Shown piece by piece: positions 26,463 to 35,138 of a stretch of DNA of 64,000 nucleotides. The position numbers and the translations under genes are program-made. Position 1 is the first letter of the stretch. Each line of letters starts with the position of its first letter. Source of the DNA: Clostridiaceae bacterium Marseille-Q4145 (GTDB taxonomy: Bacteria > Bacillota > Clostridia > Lachnospirales > Lachnospiraceae); assembly GCA_018223365.1 (NCBI GenBank), contig JAGTTP010000001.1:496001-560000 (forward strand), written 5' to 3'. Under the pieces are notes generated by a model. The model saw only the letters and a program-made list of their open reading frames with translations, was not told where the DNA came from and did no database searches.

Positions 26463-27509
26463 TTAGCCCCCATAATCTGAGTAATCCTCTACCAGACGCA
26501 CCGTATGGTAGGTCTCTGTCCCATACATCTGGATCATCAGATCATTCCAGTGAATCGTAGGATAAAACCAGGCAAATTCCTGTCCTGCCACATCCTCGAT
26601 CACATAACCACTGGGAGAATTATATACATACATTGCTTCCTTTGTGTAATAGGGATTCATCTCATGATCGTACACGGTATAATCTACCGTTCCGACCTCA
26701 AGCCGGTCATCCGGACTATTGAAAAATCCGGAATCTCCTGCTCCACTATACATACTGAAGCTCCATGTCTCATAACCTTCTCTTGCCGAATATGCCGGCA
26801 TAGATTCATAAAGCCCCGGTGTCATCAGCGGCATCCCTATCTGCCACATTTTTCTGCCATTTTCATCCGTATACCAGCCATCCGGAGTCATATGGTTACG
26901 CAGAATATTACCTGTTTCATCCAGATACCTGTCGGTTCCATCTATCTCTGTCATCCAGCAGGAGGCATCTTTTTTTCTGTAATACTCTCCCTGCATAAAT
27001 GGAATATATCCTGTGCCAAAATCTACCGAAAGGACATCCCCCGACAAGGTATAAACCGCCGTTATATCCTGTGTCGCGGAGACTGCCTGGGTTTTTCCGG
27101 CATCTGTAAACTGGAGAATATCTACCATATGCTCGTAGTTGCTCTCCGGGTAAGAAAGAAACAGATAATCCTCATCCGTGTCATACACCGTGATATATTC
27201 TCCGTCTTCGCGGTAATATGTACCATTCCAGGCAGACTGGTTTTCCACTCGTTCAAATCCCTGTCCGGCAGCTTCTTCCGGTTCTTCCATATCTGCACCG
27301 GCGGGTTCTTCCGGCTCTTCCATATCTGCCATATCTGCATCATCGGATTCTTCCGGTTCCTCAACATCTGCATCGGCGGATTCTTCCGGTTCTTCCCTTT
27401 CCTCACGGACAGGTTCTACCGGATCCACAGCCGCCACTTCCGCTTTCTTACCACAGCCTGCCACTGCTAACATGAGTACAACTGTCACAGCACTTGCCAG
27501 GACTTTCAT
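26463..27509 (-). CDS. Lipoprotein with Glu/Pro/Asp repeat linker
   Basis: About 348 residues. MKVLASAVTVVLMLAVAGCG gives a lipobox with Cys at 19. A tandem acidic region follows, made of repeated (D/A)ADxEEPEE units (about residues 38-85), then a lipocalin-like globular domain (WNGTYYREDGEYITVYD...). The two ATGs at 27515 and 27509 both follow AAAGGAGG; the second gives better spacing. No family recognised beyond this lipoprotein group. Confidence 0.75.
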   Translation of the reverse strand: MKVLASAVTVVLMLAVAGCGKKAEVAAVDPVEPVREEREEPEESADADVEEPEESDDADMADMEEPEEPAGADMEEPEEAAGQGFERVENQSAWNGTYYREDGEYITVYDTDEDYLFLSYPESNYEHMVDILQFTDAGKTQAVSATQDITAVYTLSGDVLSVDFGTGYIPFMQGEYYRKKDASCWMTEIDGTDRYLDETGNILRNHMTPDGWYTDENGRKMWQIGMPLMTPGLYESMPAYSAREGYETWSFSMYSGAGDSGFFNSPDDRLEVGTVDYTVYDHEMNPYYTKEAMYVYNSPSGYVIEDVAGQEFAWFYPTIHWNDLMIQMYGTETYHTVRLVEDYSDYGG

Positions 27510-27549
27510 GTACATACCACCTCCTTTTCCACTGGCTTTCCGGAGTTCC

Positions 27550-28371
27550 TTAGAAGCTTCCACCGCCTCCACCATGGGTCGTTCCTGACGAAGAAGTGTG
27601 GGTGCTGCTTTCGGAGCTGTCCTTTTCCGGCTTCTTTACCCGATCCACTTTACTGTACAGGAACAAATCCTGCTGGGTCGCAAGCTGCATACTTCCTTTT
27701 CTTACATAATTCGCTGCCGCCGTCTGTTTACGCACCGTTTTCAGCTGCGCCTTCATACTTCCCACGATAAGAAGGGCGCCGACCAGACCAATCACAATGC
27801 AAATAGGAAGTACCAGCGGTGACAACGGGGCATGGGGCAGATCCTTTTTTGAAAATGGATGGCCTTCTCTTGCCTGCGTGATCAGCTGATCACACTCAGC
27901 CGCATAGGTATCGAATGCAGAAGCATAATTTCCGGAAGAAAGGTCTTCTTTCATTGCACTGCCAAGATAACTGATTCCCGCATCTGTAAAGGCTGTAATT
28001 CCATAACCACAGGTGGAAATATACCAGTCACGCTCTTCCATGCTGATAAGCAGCAGCAATCCATCCCTGTTTGCTCCATAACCGTAGTCACAGTAATCAT
28101 AAAGATCGTCCGCATACTCCTGAATATCGGTGTAACCATCCATGTCTTCCGACGTGATCACTACAATATCCATTTTCTGCCGTTCACTGATCTCATTTAA
28201 AGTTTCAAGCAACTCAGACTCTTCCTCATAGGTCAGAAGATCTGCCATGTCGATCAGCCGTTCATACTCTCCCGTAAATCCTTCCGAAGCCATTGCCGCA
28301 GCCGGGAAAGACGATACAGCCAGAAGCACGGCAGCTGTCATACACGCAAGTTGTTTCAGCATCCTTTTCAT
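27550..28371 (-). CDS. TPM-domain protein, YdjH/YgcG-like
   Basis: About 273 residues: signal peptide (MKRMLKQLACMTAAVLLAVS, cleavage near AMA-S), a TPM domain (LIDMADLLTYEEESELLETL, DIVVITSEDMDGYTDIQEYADDLYDY, GYGANRDGLLLLISMEERDWYISTCG), one membrane helix (LSPLVLPICIVIGLVGALLIVG) and a Ser/Gly-rich tail THTSSSGTTHGGGGGSF. This is the YgcG/YdjH layout; B. subtilis YdjH acts with YdjG and YdjI. The start MKRMLK has an AAGGGGG site. It slightly overlaps the zinc-ribbon gene's territory only in the rejected longer frame. Confidence 0.82.
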   Translation of the reverse strand: MKRMLKQLACMTAAVLLAVSSFPAAAMASEGFTGEYERLIDMADLLTYEEESELLETLNEISERQKMDIVVITSEDMDGYTDIQEYADDLYDYCDYGYGANRDGLLLLISMEERDWYISTCGYGITAFTDAGISYLGSAMKEDLSSGNYASAFDTYAAECDQLITQAREGHPFSKKDLPHAPLSPLVLPICIVIGLVGALLIVGSMKAQLKTVRKQTAAANYVRKGSMQLATQQDLFLYSKVDRVKKPEKDSSESSTHTSSSGTTHGGGGGSF

Positions 28372-28387
28372 CTGTCTTACCCCCTTT

Positions 28388-29482
28388 CTATAAAATACGT
28401 GCCAGCCACAACAGCCAGCTGATACCATAAGCCGCCGCTGCAATGGCAGCTGTTGAAAGAATCATCCAGCGGTTTGCCGCCTTCTTATCCACCGGAAGGT
28501 CTCCGACAAATTTTCCATTCTGCCCATTCATGGCAAACCGGTACTGCTTTCCATTCCATGTCGTATTTAAAATCCATACCGGATACAGCGCATATTTCGC
28601 ACTTCCATCATGAAACTGTACACTGCTTTGTTCCACAGTTACGGTGCTGTAGCCTTTCACCGTGGATAGGAAATTGTCTTCCGTTGATTTCTTCACGCGG
28701 ACATTGGCGCGTTCAATGCTTTCTTCCGCAGACACATCATATTTGTCAGCCATATAACCGGCAAGATAGGCTGTCTGGAACGGAACCGCCTCGCTAAAAT
28801 CGAAGGGTTCAATGGATTCCATCAGATCGTCTTCCATCTTACTGGAACCATCTACCGGTACCCGCTCAAATCCAATGGTTCCGCCTCTGCTTAACATGAA
28901 GAACCGCGTCTCCGTGTAATCATACTTGCTGTCACTCCAGGTTCTTACCTTGGTCGCCCGATAACTGATATTGGCATCTACATTGGTGTCAAACAGCCAG
29001 AAGGGCACATATATTCCTTTAATCTCATCAATATGATTCTGATCTTTGAAAATCTTCGGAAGCAGACGTTTTCCATTCAAATGCTTCATGAGGCCTGCCT
29101 TCGCTGCCTTTTTGTCCAGCTTAAACGGAATCACATAATCCGGGCGGAGATCTCCCGAAAACTGCCCCATCAAAACAATCGGATTGCCACAGTATGGACA
29201 GGAAGACGCGGCCATACTTTCATCTCCCACGATCTCACCGCCACAGGATTTACACTGATAGGTACGCAGTCCCGCTTCCTCTCCGTCCTGCCACTCGCTT
29301 CCCGCCGCAGTATCCCACGTCATATCATCGCCCTGCTCCTGCTTTAAAGCATCATCATATCCCTGTAGCGCCTCCATCTCAAATTCTGTATCACAACAGG
29401 GGCACTTCATCTTCTGAATGGCGCTGTCAAAAACAATGGCACCGCCACAGCATGGACATTTATATTCCTGAATATTTCCCAT
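28388..29482 (-). CDS. Zinc-ribbon membrane protein, YdjG-like (paralogue 1)
   Basis: A 364-residue protein with zinc ribbons CPCCGGAIVFDSAIQKMKCPCC and CKSCGGEIV...SCPYCGNPIV, the core VIPFKLDKKAAKAGLMKHLNG and DEIKGIYVPFWLFD, and a single helix at the extreme C terminus (MILSTAAIAAAAYGISWLLWL), i.e. tail-anchored. It is the closer of the two paralogues to the TFIIB-type zinc-ribbon proteins found beside TPM-domain genes. It ends 16 bases before the TPM gene. Confidence 0.78.
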   Translation of the reverse strand: MGNIQEYKCPCCGGAIVFDSAIQKMKCPCCDTEFEMEALQGYDDALKQEQGDDMTWDTAAGSEWQDGEEAGLRTYQCKSCGGEIVGDESMAASSCPYCGNPIVLMGQFSGDLRPDYVIPFKLDKKAAKAGLMKHLNGKRLLPKIFKDQNHIDEIKGIYVPFWLFDTNVDANISYRATKVRTWSDSKYDYTETRFFMLSRGGTIGFERVPVDGSSKMEDDLMESIEPFDFSEAVPFQTAYLAGYMADKYDVSAEESIERANVRVKKSTEDNFLSTVKGYSTVTVEQSSVQFHDGSAKYALYPVWILNTTWNGKQYRFAMNGQNGKFVGDLPVDKKAANRWMILSTAAIAAAAYGISWLLWLARIL

Positions 29483-29515
29483 ACTCTGTCCTCCCTTCCT
29501 TCTCTCTGCCGTTAC

Positions 29516-30691
29516 TTATTTAAGCCAGTCCTCACTAATATCTCTGAATTCAGCTGCGGATACCATAGCTTCCAGGAAATCTAAGCTCTTCTGGTACTGG
29601 GAAGCCTTATCCTCCTTAAAAGCATTCGCTGCGGATGCCAAAGCGATTGCATCTGTAATTTTATCCGTGTCCACAGCAGTAGATGCATACATCTCATAAT
29701 TAACATCACTTACCGTCAGACGTACATAATTCTCTACATAAGCCGGATATTCCACCTGTTTTAACTTGCCAGGATAGCCTGCAATCGTGCAGTCTACATA
29801 GCCATCGCTTTCCGTTACTTCCATATAAGAATTCTTACAAGTATTGTTGATTTCTGCAGTGATACACAGCGGAATATCGCCATCTTCCTGTATTTCTGCA
29901 GCCAGCGCATAAACACTTGCTCTTCTTAGTTCCTGCTTCACTTCAACTTCCTGACCGTTATAGTCAAAGGTCATCGGAAGAGAACAAAGGCCACTGCCCT
30001 GATAGAGACGGCCGCTTCTGTCTTCCTTGCCCTCATAATCGGTGGTTGCAGACAGAGTTTCCAGCATCATATCTCTTGTTTCTGCCAATTCTTTAACATC
30101 CTTGAACTCCTCACTGCCGGTATAGAATTTGAGATCCATATACATTTCCACTCCATCCGCATAAGGTCCCATATCAACGGTGTATTTCCAGCTAGTAGTA
30201 TCCTCTTCATACACTGCATCATGACCGGACACTTTCACTTTCTCTCCCTTCTCCATGATTGCGGGAAGATTCTCCGTTGTTGTAGCAGTAAGGCGTGCAT
30301 CCACGTGTGCTGACATCTCATCCGAAATCTTTGCTTTATACAGGTATCTCTGTTCTACGTTTACCGGATCCGTACCACTTAAAAGCTCAACCTCCCATTC
30401 AGAATCAAACTTTGGAAGATAGAAGCTTGCCTGTGCCTGAATCTTCGGATTTGTCAGCAGAAATTCTGTGGCATTCTCCGGAATTCTGGACTGGGGCTCT
30501 TCCGGCTCAGCCTCTTCCGCTTCCGCTTCTTCCTCTTTTGCTTCGTCCACTTTTGTTTCTTCTTCTGTTGTCTCTTTCGTCTCAGGCTCAGCAGCATCGG
30601 TCTCTGCCGGTTTATTACCTCCGCCGCATGCAACCAGGCCAAATGCCATAATCATTGCCAGTACAACTGTTAAAATTCTTCTGTTCTTCAT
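29516..30691 (-). CDS. Lipoprotein with Glu-rich linker
   Basis: A 391-residue lipoprotein: lipobox LVACG (Cys about 22), then a Glu/Ala/Thr-rich linker to about residue 70, and a globular part with NATEFLLTNPKIQAQASFYLPKF... No known family recognised. AGGAGG precedes the ATG. It sits between the DUF4428 and zinc-ribbon genes of the operon. Confidence 0.78.
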   Translation of the reverse strand: MKNRRILTVVLAMIMAFGLVACGGGNKPAETDAAEPETKETTEEETKVDEAKEEEAEAEEAEPEEPQSRIPENATEFLLTNPKIQAQASFYLPKFDSEWEVELLSGTDPVNVEQRYLYKAKISDEMSAHVDARLTATTTENLPAIMEKGEKVKVSGHDAVYEEDTTSWKYTVDMGPYADGVEMYMDLKFYTGSEEFKDVKELAETRDMMLETLSATTDYEGKEDRSGRLYQGSGLCSLPMTFDYNGQEVEVKQELRRASVYALAAEIQEDGDIPLCITAEINNTCKNSYMEVTESDGYVDCTIAGYPGKLKQVEYPAYVENYVRLTVSDVNYEMYASTAVDTDKITDAIALASAANAFKEDKASQYQKSLDFLEAMVSAAEFRDISEDWLK

Positions 30692-30725
30692 AAATCAGCA
30701 CCTCCTTTTGCTGCTGTTGTCTCTG

Positions 30726-31826
30726 CTAGAATGGACTTCCGCACTGCGGGCAGAATTTCGGCAGATGTGTCGGATCTGTCGGCTCCCAGCCACAGTTACT
30801 GCAGCGGAAACGCCGTGCTGCCGGCTGCGGAGAACCACAGTTCTGACAGAACCTTCCGGTATTTGTCATACCACAGGAGCAGACCCAGCTTCCATTCTGC
30901 ATTCCTGCCTGACCCTGCATCATGTTCGGATTCTGCATCCCTGCCTGACCCTGCATCATATTCGGATTCTGCATCCCTGCCTGGCCCTGCATCATGTTCG
31001 GATTCTGCATCCCTGCCTGACCCTGCATCATGTTCGGATTCTGCATCATTCCGGCACCAGCCATGCCAGCACCAGCACCTATTCCGTTTACAACGGAGTT
31101 GACGAATCCCTGACCATCAGCCATATTGTTGATCACATTCGCTGCCACACCTCTTGCTGTCGGCTGACCGGTCAGAACAGCTACGATTTCATCTGCCATC
31201 TGCTGGTACTTACGGTAATCCATATTGTACTCCGGATGTACCATGCTCTGACGGCGGCTGCCCATCATTCTTCCCATGCCGGCACCCATACCGACAGCCT
31301 CATCCACAATCTCAATATCACTCGAGTTCAGTCGGAAACGAATTTGGCTGAACCACGGATGTTTGACGGAAATCTCAATATAGAAGTTATAGGAATAGCA
31401 GTATCTCGGCGGATTATAACTGACTTCCTTCCCCTGGGCATCCTCCTTCTTCAGTTCCGTGTCATCCACCTGCAGATCCAGATTGCAGGAAATTACATCG
31501 GAAAGAGGAATGATATCCGGATTCGCCCTTAAAATATCACTGGAGGAAGTGACAACAAAACGTTTTCCCAGCTCATCAACCATTACCTTCATCCGATCAC
31601 CGATAATACGGGTTGCCCGGAAACTTGCGATCTGGCGCTGGTTTTCTTCACGATAAGCCAGCTGCTGTTTGATCTCCTCCACCGTAGACGATTTTCTCTC
31701 AGAGAAAAATGGGGAAAGCTTTGCCGCACAATCTTTACAGAGGTTTCCATCCTCTAATTTCCGGTTGCCAAGAAGACCGATCTTTTCTCCACACACATCA
31801 CAATACTTTTTATCAAAAAATCCCAT
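30726..31826 (-). CDS. DUF4428 / zinc-ribbon protein with 12-residue tandem repeats
   Basis: A 366-residue cytoplasmic protein. It starts with a DUF4428 zinc-binding domain (YCDVCGEKIGLLGNRKLEDG..CKDCAAKLSPFF), followed by a PH-like domain (about 85-200), a Gly/Met-rich segment, four exact 12-residue repeats of QNPNMMQGQAGM (about 258-305), and two zinc ribbons (CSCGMTNTGRFCQNCG; CSNCGWEP...CPQCGSPF). The last ribbon is also found at the end of the SPFH protein, suggesting that both bind the same partner or metal. Confidence 0.8.
   Translation of the reverse strand: MGFFDKKYCDVCGEKIGLLGNRKLEDGNLCKDCAAKLSPFFSERKSSTVEEIKQQLAYREENQRQIASFRATRIIGDRMKVMVDELGKRFVVTSSSDILRANPDIIPLSDVISCNLDLQVDDTELKKEDAQGKEVSYNPPRYCYSYNFYIEISVKHPWFSQIRFRLNSSDIEIVDEAVGMGAGMGRMMGSRRQSMVHPEYNMDYRKYQQMADEIVAVLTGQPTARGVAANVINNMADGQGFVNSVVNGIGAGAGMAGAGMMQNPNMMQGQAGMQNPNMMQGQAGMQNPNMMQGQAGMQNPNMMQGQAGMQNGSWVCSCGMTNTGRFCQNCGSPQPAARRFRCSNCGWEPTDPTHLPKFCPQCGSPF
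30893..31048. repeat. 36-bp tandem repeats inside the DUF4428 gene
   Basis: Four in-frame, nearly identical 36-bp units encoding QNPNMMQGQAGM. Copy number could change by slippage without shifting the frame. Confidence 0.85.
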
Positions 31827-31860
31827 CTATAATCCTCCCTTCCTCTTTGTCAGTCCATTT

Positions 31861-33315
31861 TTAGTTTGTAATATCTCCATCATCAAACGGGTCGCCGCAC
31901 TCCGGACAGAATTTCGGCGGATGTGCCGGATCTTCCGGTTCCCAGCCACACTTATCACAACGGTATAACGGTGCTCCCGCCGGTTTCTTTGCGCCACAGT
32001 TCTGACAGAACTTTCCTTTATTCACCGCTCCACAGGAACAGGTCCATCCGTCACTGTCTGCCGGCTTCGGTGAGCCACATTCCGGACAGAATTTTCCGGT
32101 GGCGGTTGCTCCGCATTTACACGTCCAGCTTCCTGCTGCCGGCTGCGGTTCCGGTTTCTTCGCTCCGCACTCCGGACAGAACTTTCCGGTAACGGTCGCG
32201 CCGCACTGGCATTTCCATCCCTCGGCTGCCGGCTGTGGTGCACTCGGTGCTGCTGCCTGGGGCTGTGCCGGCTGGGGTGCTGCTGCCTGATTCTGCTGCT
32301 GACCCATTGCAAAGAGGTTCTGGGCATTCATGCCGCCCATTCCACCTGCATTCATAGCCATACCCATGCCCATGAATCCGGTCATCGCTCCTGCAGAATT
32401 GTTTGCCGCTGCTTTCATGGCATCGATCTGTCCTCCTACCAGGCGGGCTGCCGCTGTATTCGGATTCGTTGTCATTGCATTTTCTTCCCACTCGGTCAGC
32501 TTCAGACGCTGATCATCCGGAATGCTTAAGGAATTGATATTGAAAGAAAATACCTCAATACCACGTTTTTCCTTCCATGTTTTTGAAAGGACATCATTCA
32601 ACGCATCCGAAAGCTCCAGGGTGTGGGCCGGAATTTCATAGTACTGAATCTTCTTTGCAGAAAGAGTTGCCAGTGCCGGCTGCAGGGCCGTCATCAGCTC
32701 TCCCTTTAAGCGAGGCGCGATCTCCGTGCTTTCATAGTCACTTTCCACATTTCCGCAGACATTGGTATAGAACAGAAGCGGATCACTGATCCGATATGTA
32801 AAATTACCGTTGCAGCGAAGATCTACGGACAGTTTATATCCCAGCTCTTCATTTACCACTACGCGGAAGGGAATGGGGGTCGCTGTTCCATAGAGGATCT
32901 CTCCCATCTCCTTTGTGTTAATGTAGTAAACTCGCTGATCCTTTCCAGTATCTCCGCCAAAGGTAAAACGTTTGCCGACTACCTTGAAGGTCTCACGAAT
33001 GCTCTCGCCCAGGTTTCCTGCAAAGATACTTGGTTCAGAAGAAGTATCGTACGTAAATTCTCCCGGCTCCGCACAGACCTCAACGACCCTGCCCTGCTCT
33101 ACGATCAGCATACACTGTCCGTCTGCAACTGCGATACCGCTTCCATTGGAAATAATGTTGTCATTTCCTTTCGTATTGGATGAACGTCCTGTGATACGTT
33201 TCTGTCCCTTCGTTACCAATACGTCTTTGCCCAGTGACTCACAATAGAAAAACTCTTTCCATTGATCCGCAAGTGTGCCGCCTAATGCTCCCATACCAGC
33301 TTTAATCAATCCCAT
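31861..33315 (-). CDS. SPFH-domain protein, YdjI-like (virion core protein type)
   Basis: A 484-residue protein opening with the typical GLIKAGMGALGGTLADQWKEFFYCESLG start of YdjI-type SPFH proteins (read in two parts), then an SPFH/band-7 domain (about 40-280), a Met/Gly-rich stretch, an Ala/Pro/Gln linker, three near-identical zinc ribbons (CQCGATVTGKFCPECG, CKCGATATGKFCPECG, CSCGAVNKGKFCQNCG) and a final CGWEPEDPAHPPKFCPECG. SPFH proteins build membrane-bound cages or rings. First gene of an eleven-gene operon; its promoter carries the shared TTGGAA/TTCCAA operator. Start after AAAGGAGATC. Confidence 0.88.
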   Translation of the reverse strand: MGLIKAGMGALGGTLADQWKEFFYCESLGKDVLVTKGQKRITGRSSNTKGNDNIISNGSGIAVADGQCMLIVEQGRVVEVCAEPGEFTYDTSSEPSIFAGNLGESIRETFKVVGKRFTFGGDTGKDQRVYYINTKEMGEILYGTATPIPFRVVVNEELGYKLSVDLRCNGNFTYRISDPLLFYTNVCGNVESDYESTEIAPRLKGELMTALQPALATLSAKKIQYYEIPAHTLELSDALNDVLSKTWKEKRGIEVFSFNINSLSIPDDQRLKLTEWEENAMTTNPNTAAARLVGGQIDAMKAAANNSAGAMTGFMGMGMAMNAGGMGGMNAQNLFAMGQQQNQAAAPQPAQPQAAAPSAPQPAAEGWKCQCGATVTGKFCPECGAKKPEPQPAAGSWTCKCGATATGKFCPECGSPKPADSDGWTCSCGAVNKGKFCQNCGAKKPAGAPLYRCDKCGWEPEDPAHPPKFCPECGDPFDDGDITN

Positions 33316-33386
33316 AAACAGATCTCCTTTCTTTGTTTTCCCTTTTGATTTGATCTGATGTCAGCATAGCATTTTTTACAGAAAAA

Positions 33387-33443
33387 ATATATGCGAATCA
33401 TTGGAATATCTGACGTTTTTCACAATATTCCAATGATTCGCAT
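33387..33443 (-). promoter_or_regulatory. Operator/promoter of the SPFH operon (regulon site 1)
   Basis: A perfect 19-bp inverted repeat: ATGCGAATCATTGGAATAT at 33391-33409 and its complement at 33425-33443, with a 15-base spacer. On the minus strand the distal arm is preceded by ATATTGTATGCG. The half-sites AATSATTGGAAT/ATTCCAATSATT, the TATTGTAT block and an ATATAT box next to the proximal arm are shared with sites 2 and 3. Confidence 0.8.
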
Positions 33444-33487
33444 ACAATATATTGATGCCATTTATTCTTATATACCATATATAGTAA

Positions 33488-33515
33488 AAGGGAATCCTGC
33501 TCGCAGGATTCCCTT
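33488..33515 (-). terminator. Terminator of the LuxR-type regulator gene
   Basis: AAGGGAATCCTGC pairs with GCAGGATTCCCTT, followed by T's on the minus strand, 3 bases after the gene. Confidence 0.9.
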
Positions 33516-33517
33516 TT

Positions 33518-35116
33518 TTATCTGCTTTTTAGTTCATCCAGACGGCCGCACCGCCGGAAAAGGTCCACATACACCATCAGCTCTTCCCGGTTGGATACTT
33601 CCAGTTTTCGGTTGATACTGGTGTTATGCTTACGCACGGTTGCCGCGCTGACAAAGCTCCGCTCCGCAGCTGTCTGTACATCACATCCGTCAATAAATAA
33701 CTGAAAAATCAATAATTCCGCAGGTGTCAGCCTTCCGACCCGGACTTTGAATTCCTGGAGCATGGCATCAATCTCCGGCGGCAGCTCACTGGTCTTTAGT
33801 TCCTGACTTCTGGTCTGCAGAAAAGATACCAGTGCATCAATCTCTGAGATGCCGGAATGGATTCTGGCATTCTGACCATCTTCTCCCGTCTTTGTCTGCT
33901 GCACAGCCTTCAGGCTTCGCACAATCGGAGCTGAAAAATGTCCCGATGCACCTCCCGCCATGAGAAGGATCAGAATCAGAAATACGAAGGTTCCTGCATA
34001 CCAGATCAGGCGGCTCCGAAGAGATGCCTGATGATAACTTTCCTCCGGCAGCAGTGTTAAAATCATAGGCTGCCGATCGCTGCATAATCGTACATCCAAC
34101 GGACTGGAAAAGCCAAAATAACGATCCGTTTCGGTGGTAGCTGTCTGATAGTATTTCCCCTTTCTGACCTTCAGAAGGCCATCCGGTTTCAGGTAGGTTC
34201 CTGAGGCATTGCCGATCATGGATTTCGACAAGTCGTATTTTCTGCCCTCTGCCGGAGCAAGGAGTGTAACCATATTTCCAAACCGGCTTTCCGCAGCCGG
34301 ATAAGAAAGGACAAAATAGAGCTGACTGAGTTCCACTCCACAGATACCGCAGGGAACTCCGTTCTGATCCAGAATCGGTACGCACAGCAGAATCACATCT
34401 TCCCACGTATTGCTCAGCTGGATCCGTTCCGTCCACATGGCTCCTTCTGCCAGACGGCTCTGATGGAACTCTAAAAGTGTTTCATAACACGGAATCAATG
34501 ATGTATCAAACTCCAGATTCCAGCGATTATGCATCTGAATCTGTCTTTTTCTGGCGATATCTGCCGCTCCCCGGAAATATACCATATGCTGGTTGGCTGT
34601 TCCGACGGCTTTCAGATCGGAAAACCGCAGATAGACTCCCATTCGTGACGTATCTGCCGACTCTGCCTCTGTATTTACCGTAGCGTCCAGGATAAAAAAT
34701 GCTCCGCTGCATGCATTGGAACGTAAGACGGTTTCCAATGCTCCATAGAGGGAATCCTCAAGATCCAGAATCAGCTGGGGATTGTTATTGATATCCGCAA
34801 ATGTCTTTCCCTGTTCGATCAGACGCTGCTCCATTGTCCACGTGATTTCTTCCGAAAGTCTGATGCTTCTTGCCGTCAGGAGATCCATCTGCTTTGTCAT
34901 GGCAGAGACTGTATTCTGATGCTGTACTGTCAGCGTTTCGCCCAGATTCCGCTCCGATCCCGGCATAATACCTGCCGTCTGGATCAGGATCACTGCGGCT
35001 GCATATACCACCAGAACCGTACAGGCAAAATAGATCGTCAGCTTACGCTGCATGGATACTCCGACTTCATTCCAGTGACGCAGTAAATAGTTGATCTTAT
35101 GAAACAAGTGACTCAT
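33518..35116 (-). CDS. Membrane-anchored LuxR-type transcription regulator with extracytoplasmic sensor
   Basis: A 532-residue one-component regulator. One helix at about 26-47 (LTIYFACTVLVVYAAAVILI), a large extracytoplasmic dCache-like sensor (about 50-340) with VILLCVPILDQNGVPCGICGVELS, a second helix (LIWYAGTFVFLILILLMAG, about 365-385), a short HAMP-like linker, and a C-terminal LuxR HTH: LTPAELLIFQLFIDGCDVQTAAERSFVSAATVRKHNTSINRKL. This puts sensing outside and DNA binding at the membrane. It follows the solute-binding gene by 22 bases. It is the best candidate to bind the operators at 33.4, 40.4 and 43.6 kb. Confidence 0.85.
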   Translation of the reverse strand: MSHLFHKINYLLRHWNEVGVSMQRKLTIYFACTVLVVYAAAVILIQTAGIMPGSERNLGETLTVQHQNTVSAMTKQMDLLTARSIRLSEEITWTMEQRLIEQGKTFADINNNPQLILDLEDSLYGALETVLRSNACSGAFFILDATVNTEAESADTSRMGVYLRFSDLKAVGTANQHMVYFRGAADIARKRQIQMHNRWNLEFDTSLIPCYETLLEFHQSRLAEGAMWTERIQLSNTWEDVILLCVPILDQNGVPCGICGVELSQLYFVLSYPAAESRFGNMVTLLAPAEGRKYDLSKSMIGNASGTYLKPDGLLKVRKGKYYQTATTETDRYFGFSSPLDVRLCSDRQPMILTLLPEESYHQASLRSRLIWYAGTFVFLILILLMAGGASGHFSAPIVRSLKAVQQTKTGEDGQNARIHSGISEIDALVSFLQTRSQELKTSELPPEIDAMLQEFKVRVGRLTPAELLIFQLFIDGCDVQTAAERSFVSAATVRKHNTSINRKLEVSNREELMVYVDLFRRCGRLDELKSR

Positions 35117-35138
35117 TACGTCACCGCCTTTCCTGTTC

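Noticed and set aside
26505..27470. 321-codon plus-strand frame opposite a lipoprotein
   Set aside because: Ile/His/Cys-rich antisense shadow of a protein with lipobox and acidic repeats; no start signals.
30893..31048. 36-bp repeats with CRISPR-like unit length
   Set aside because: Units are directly adjacent without spacers and encode a protein repeat; no cas genes nearby.
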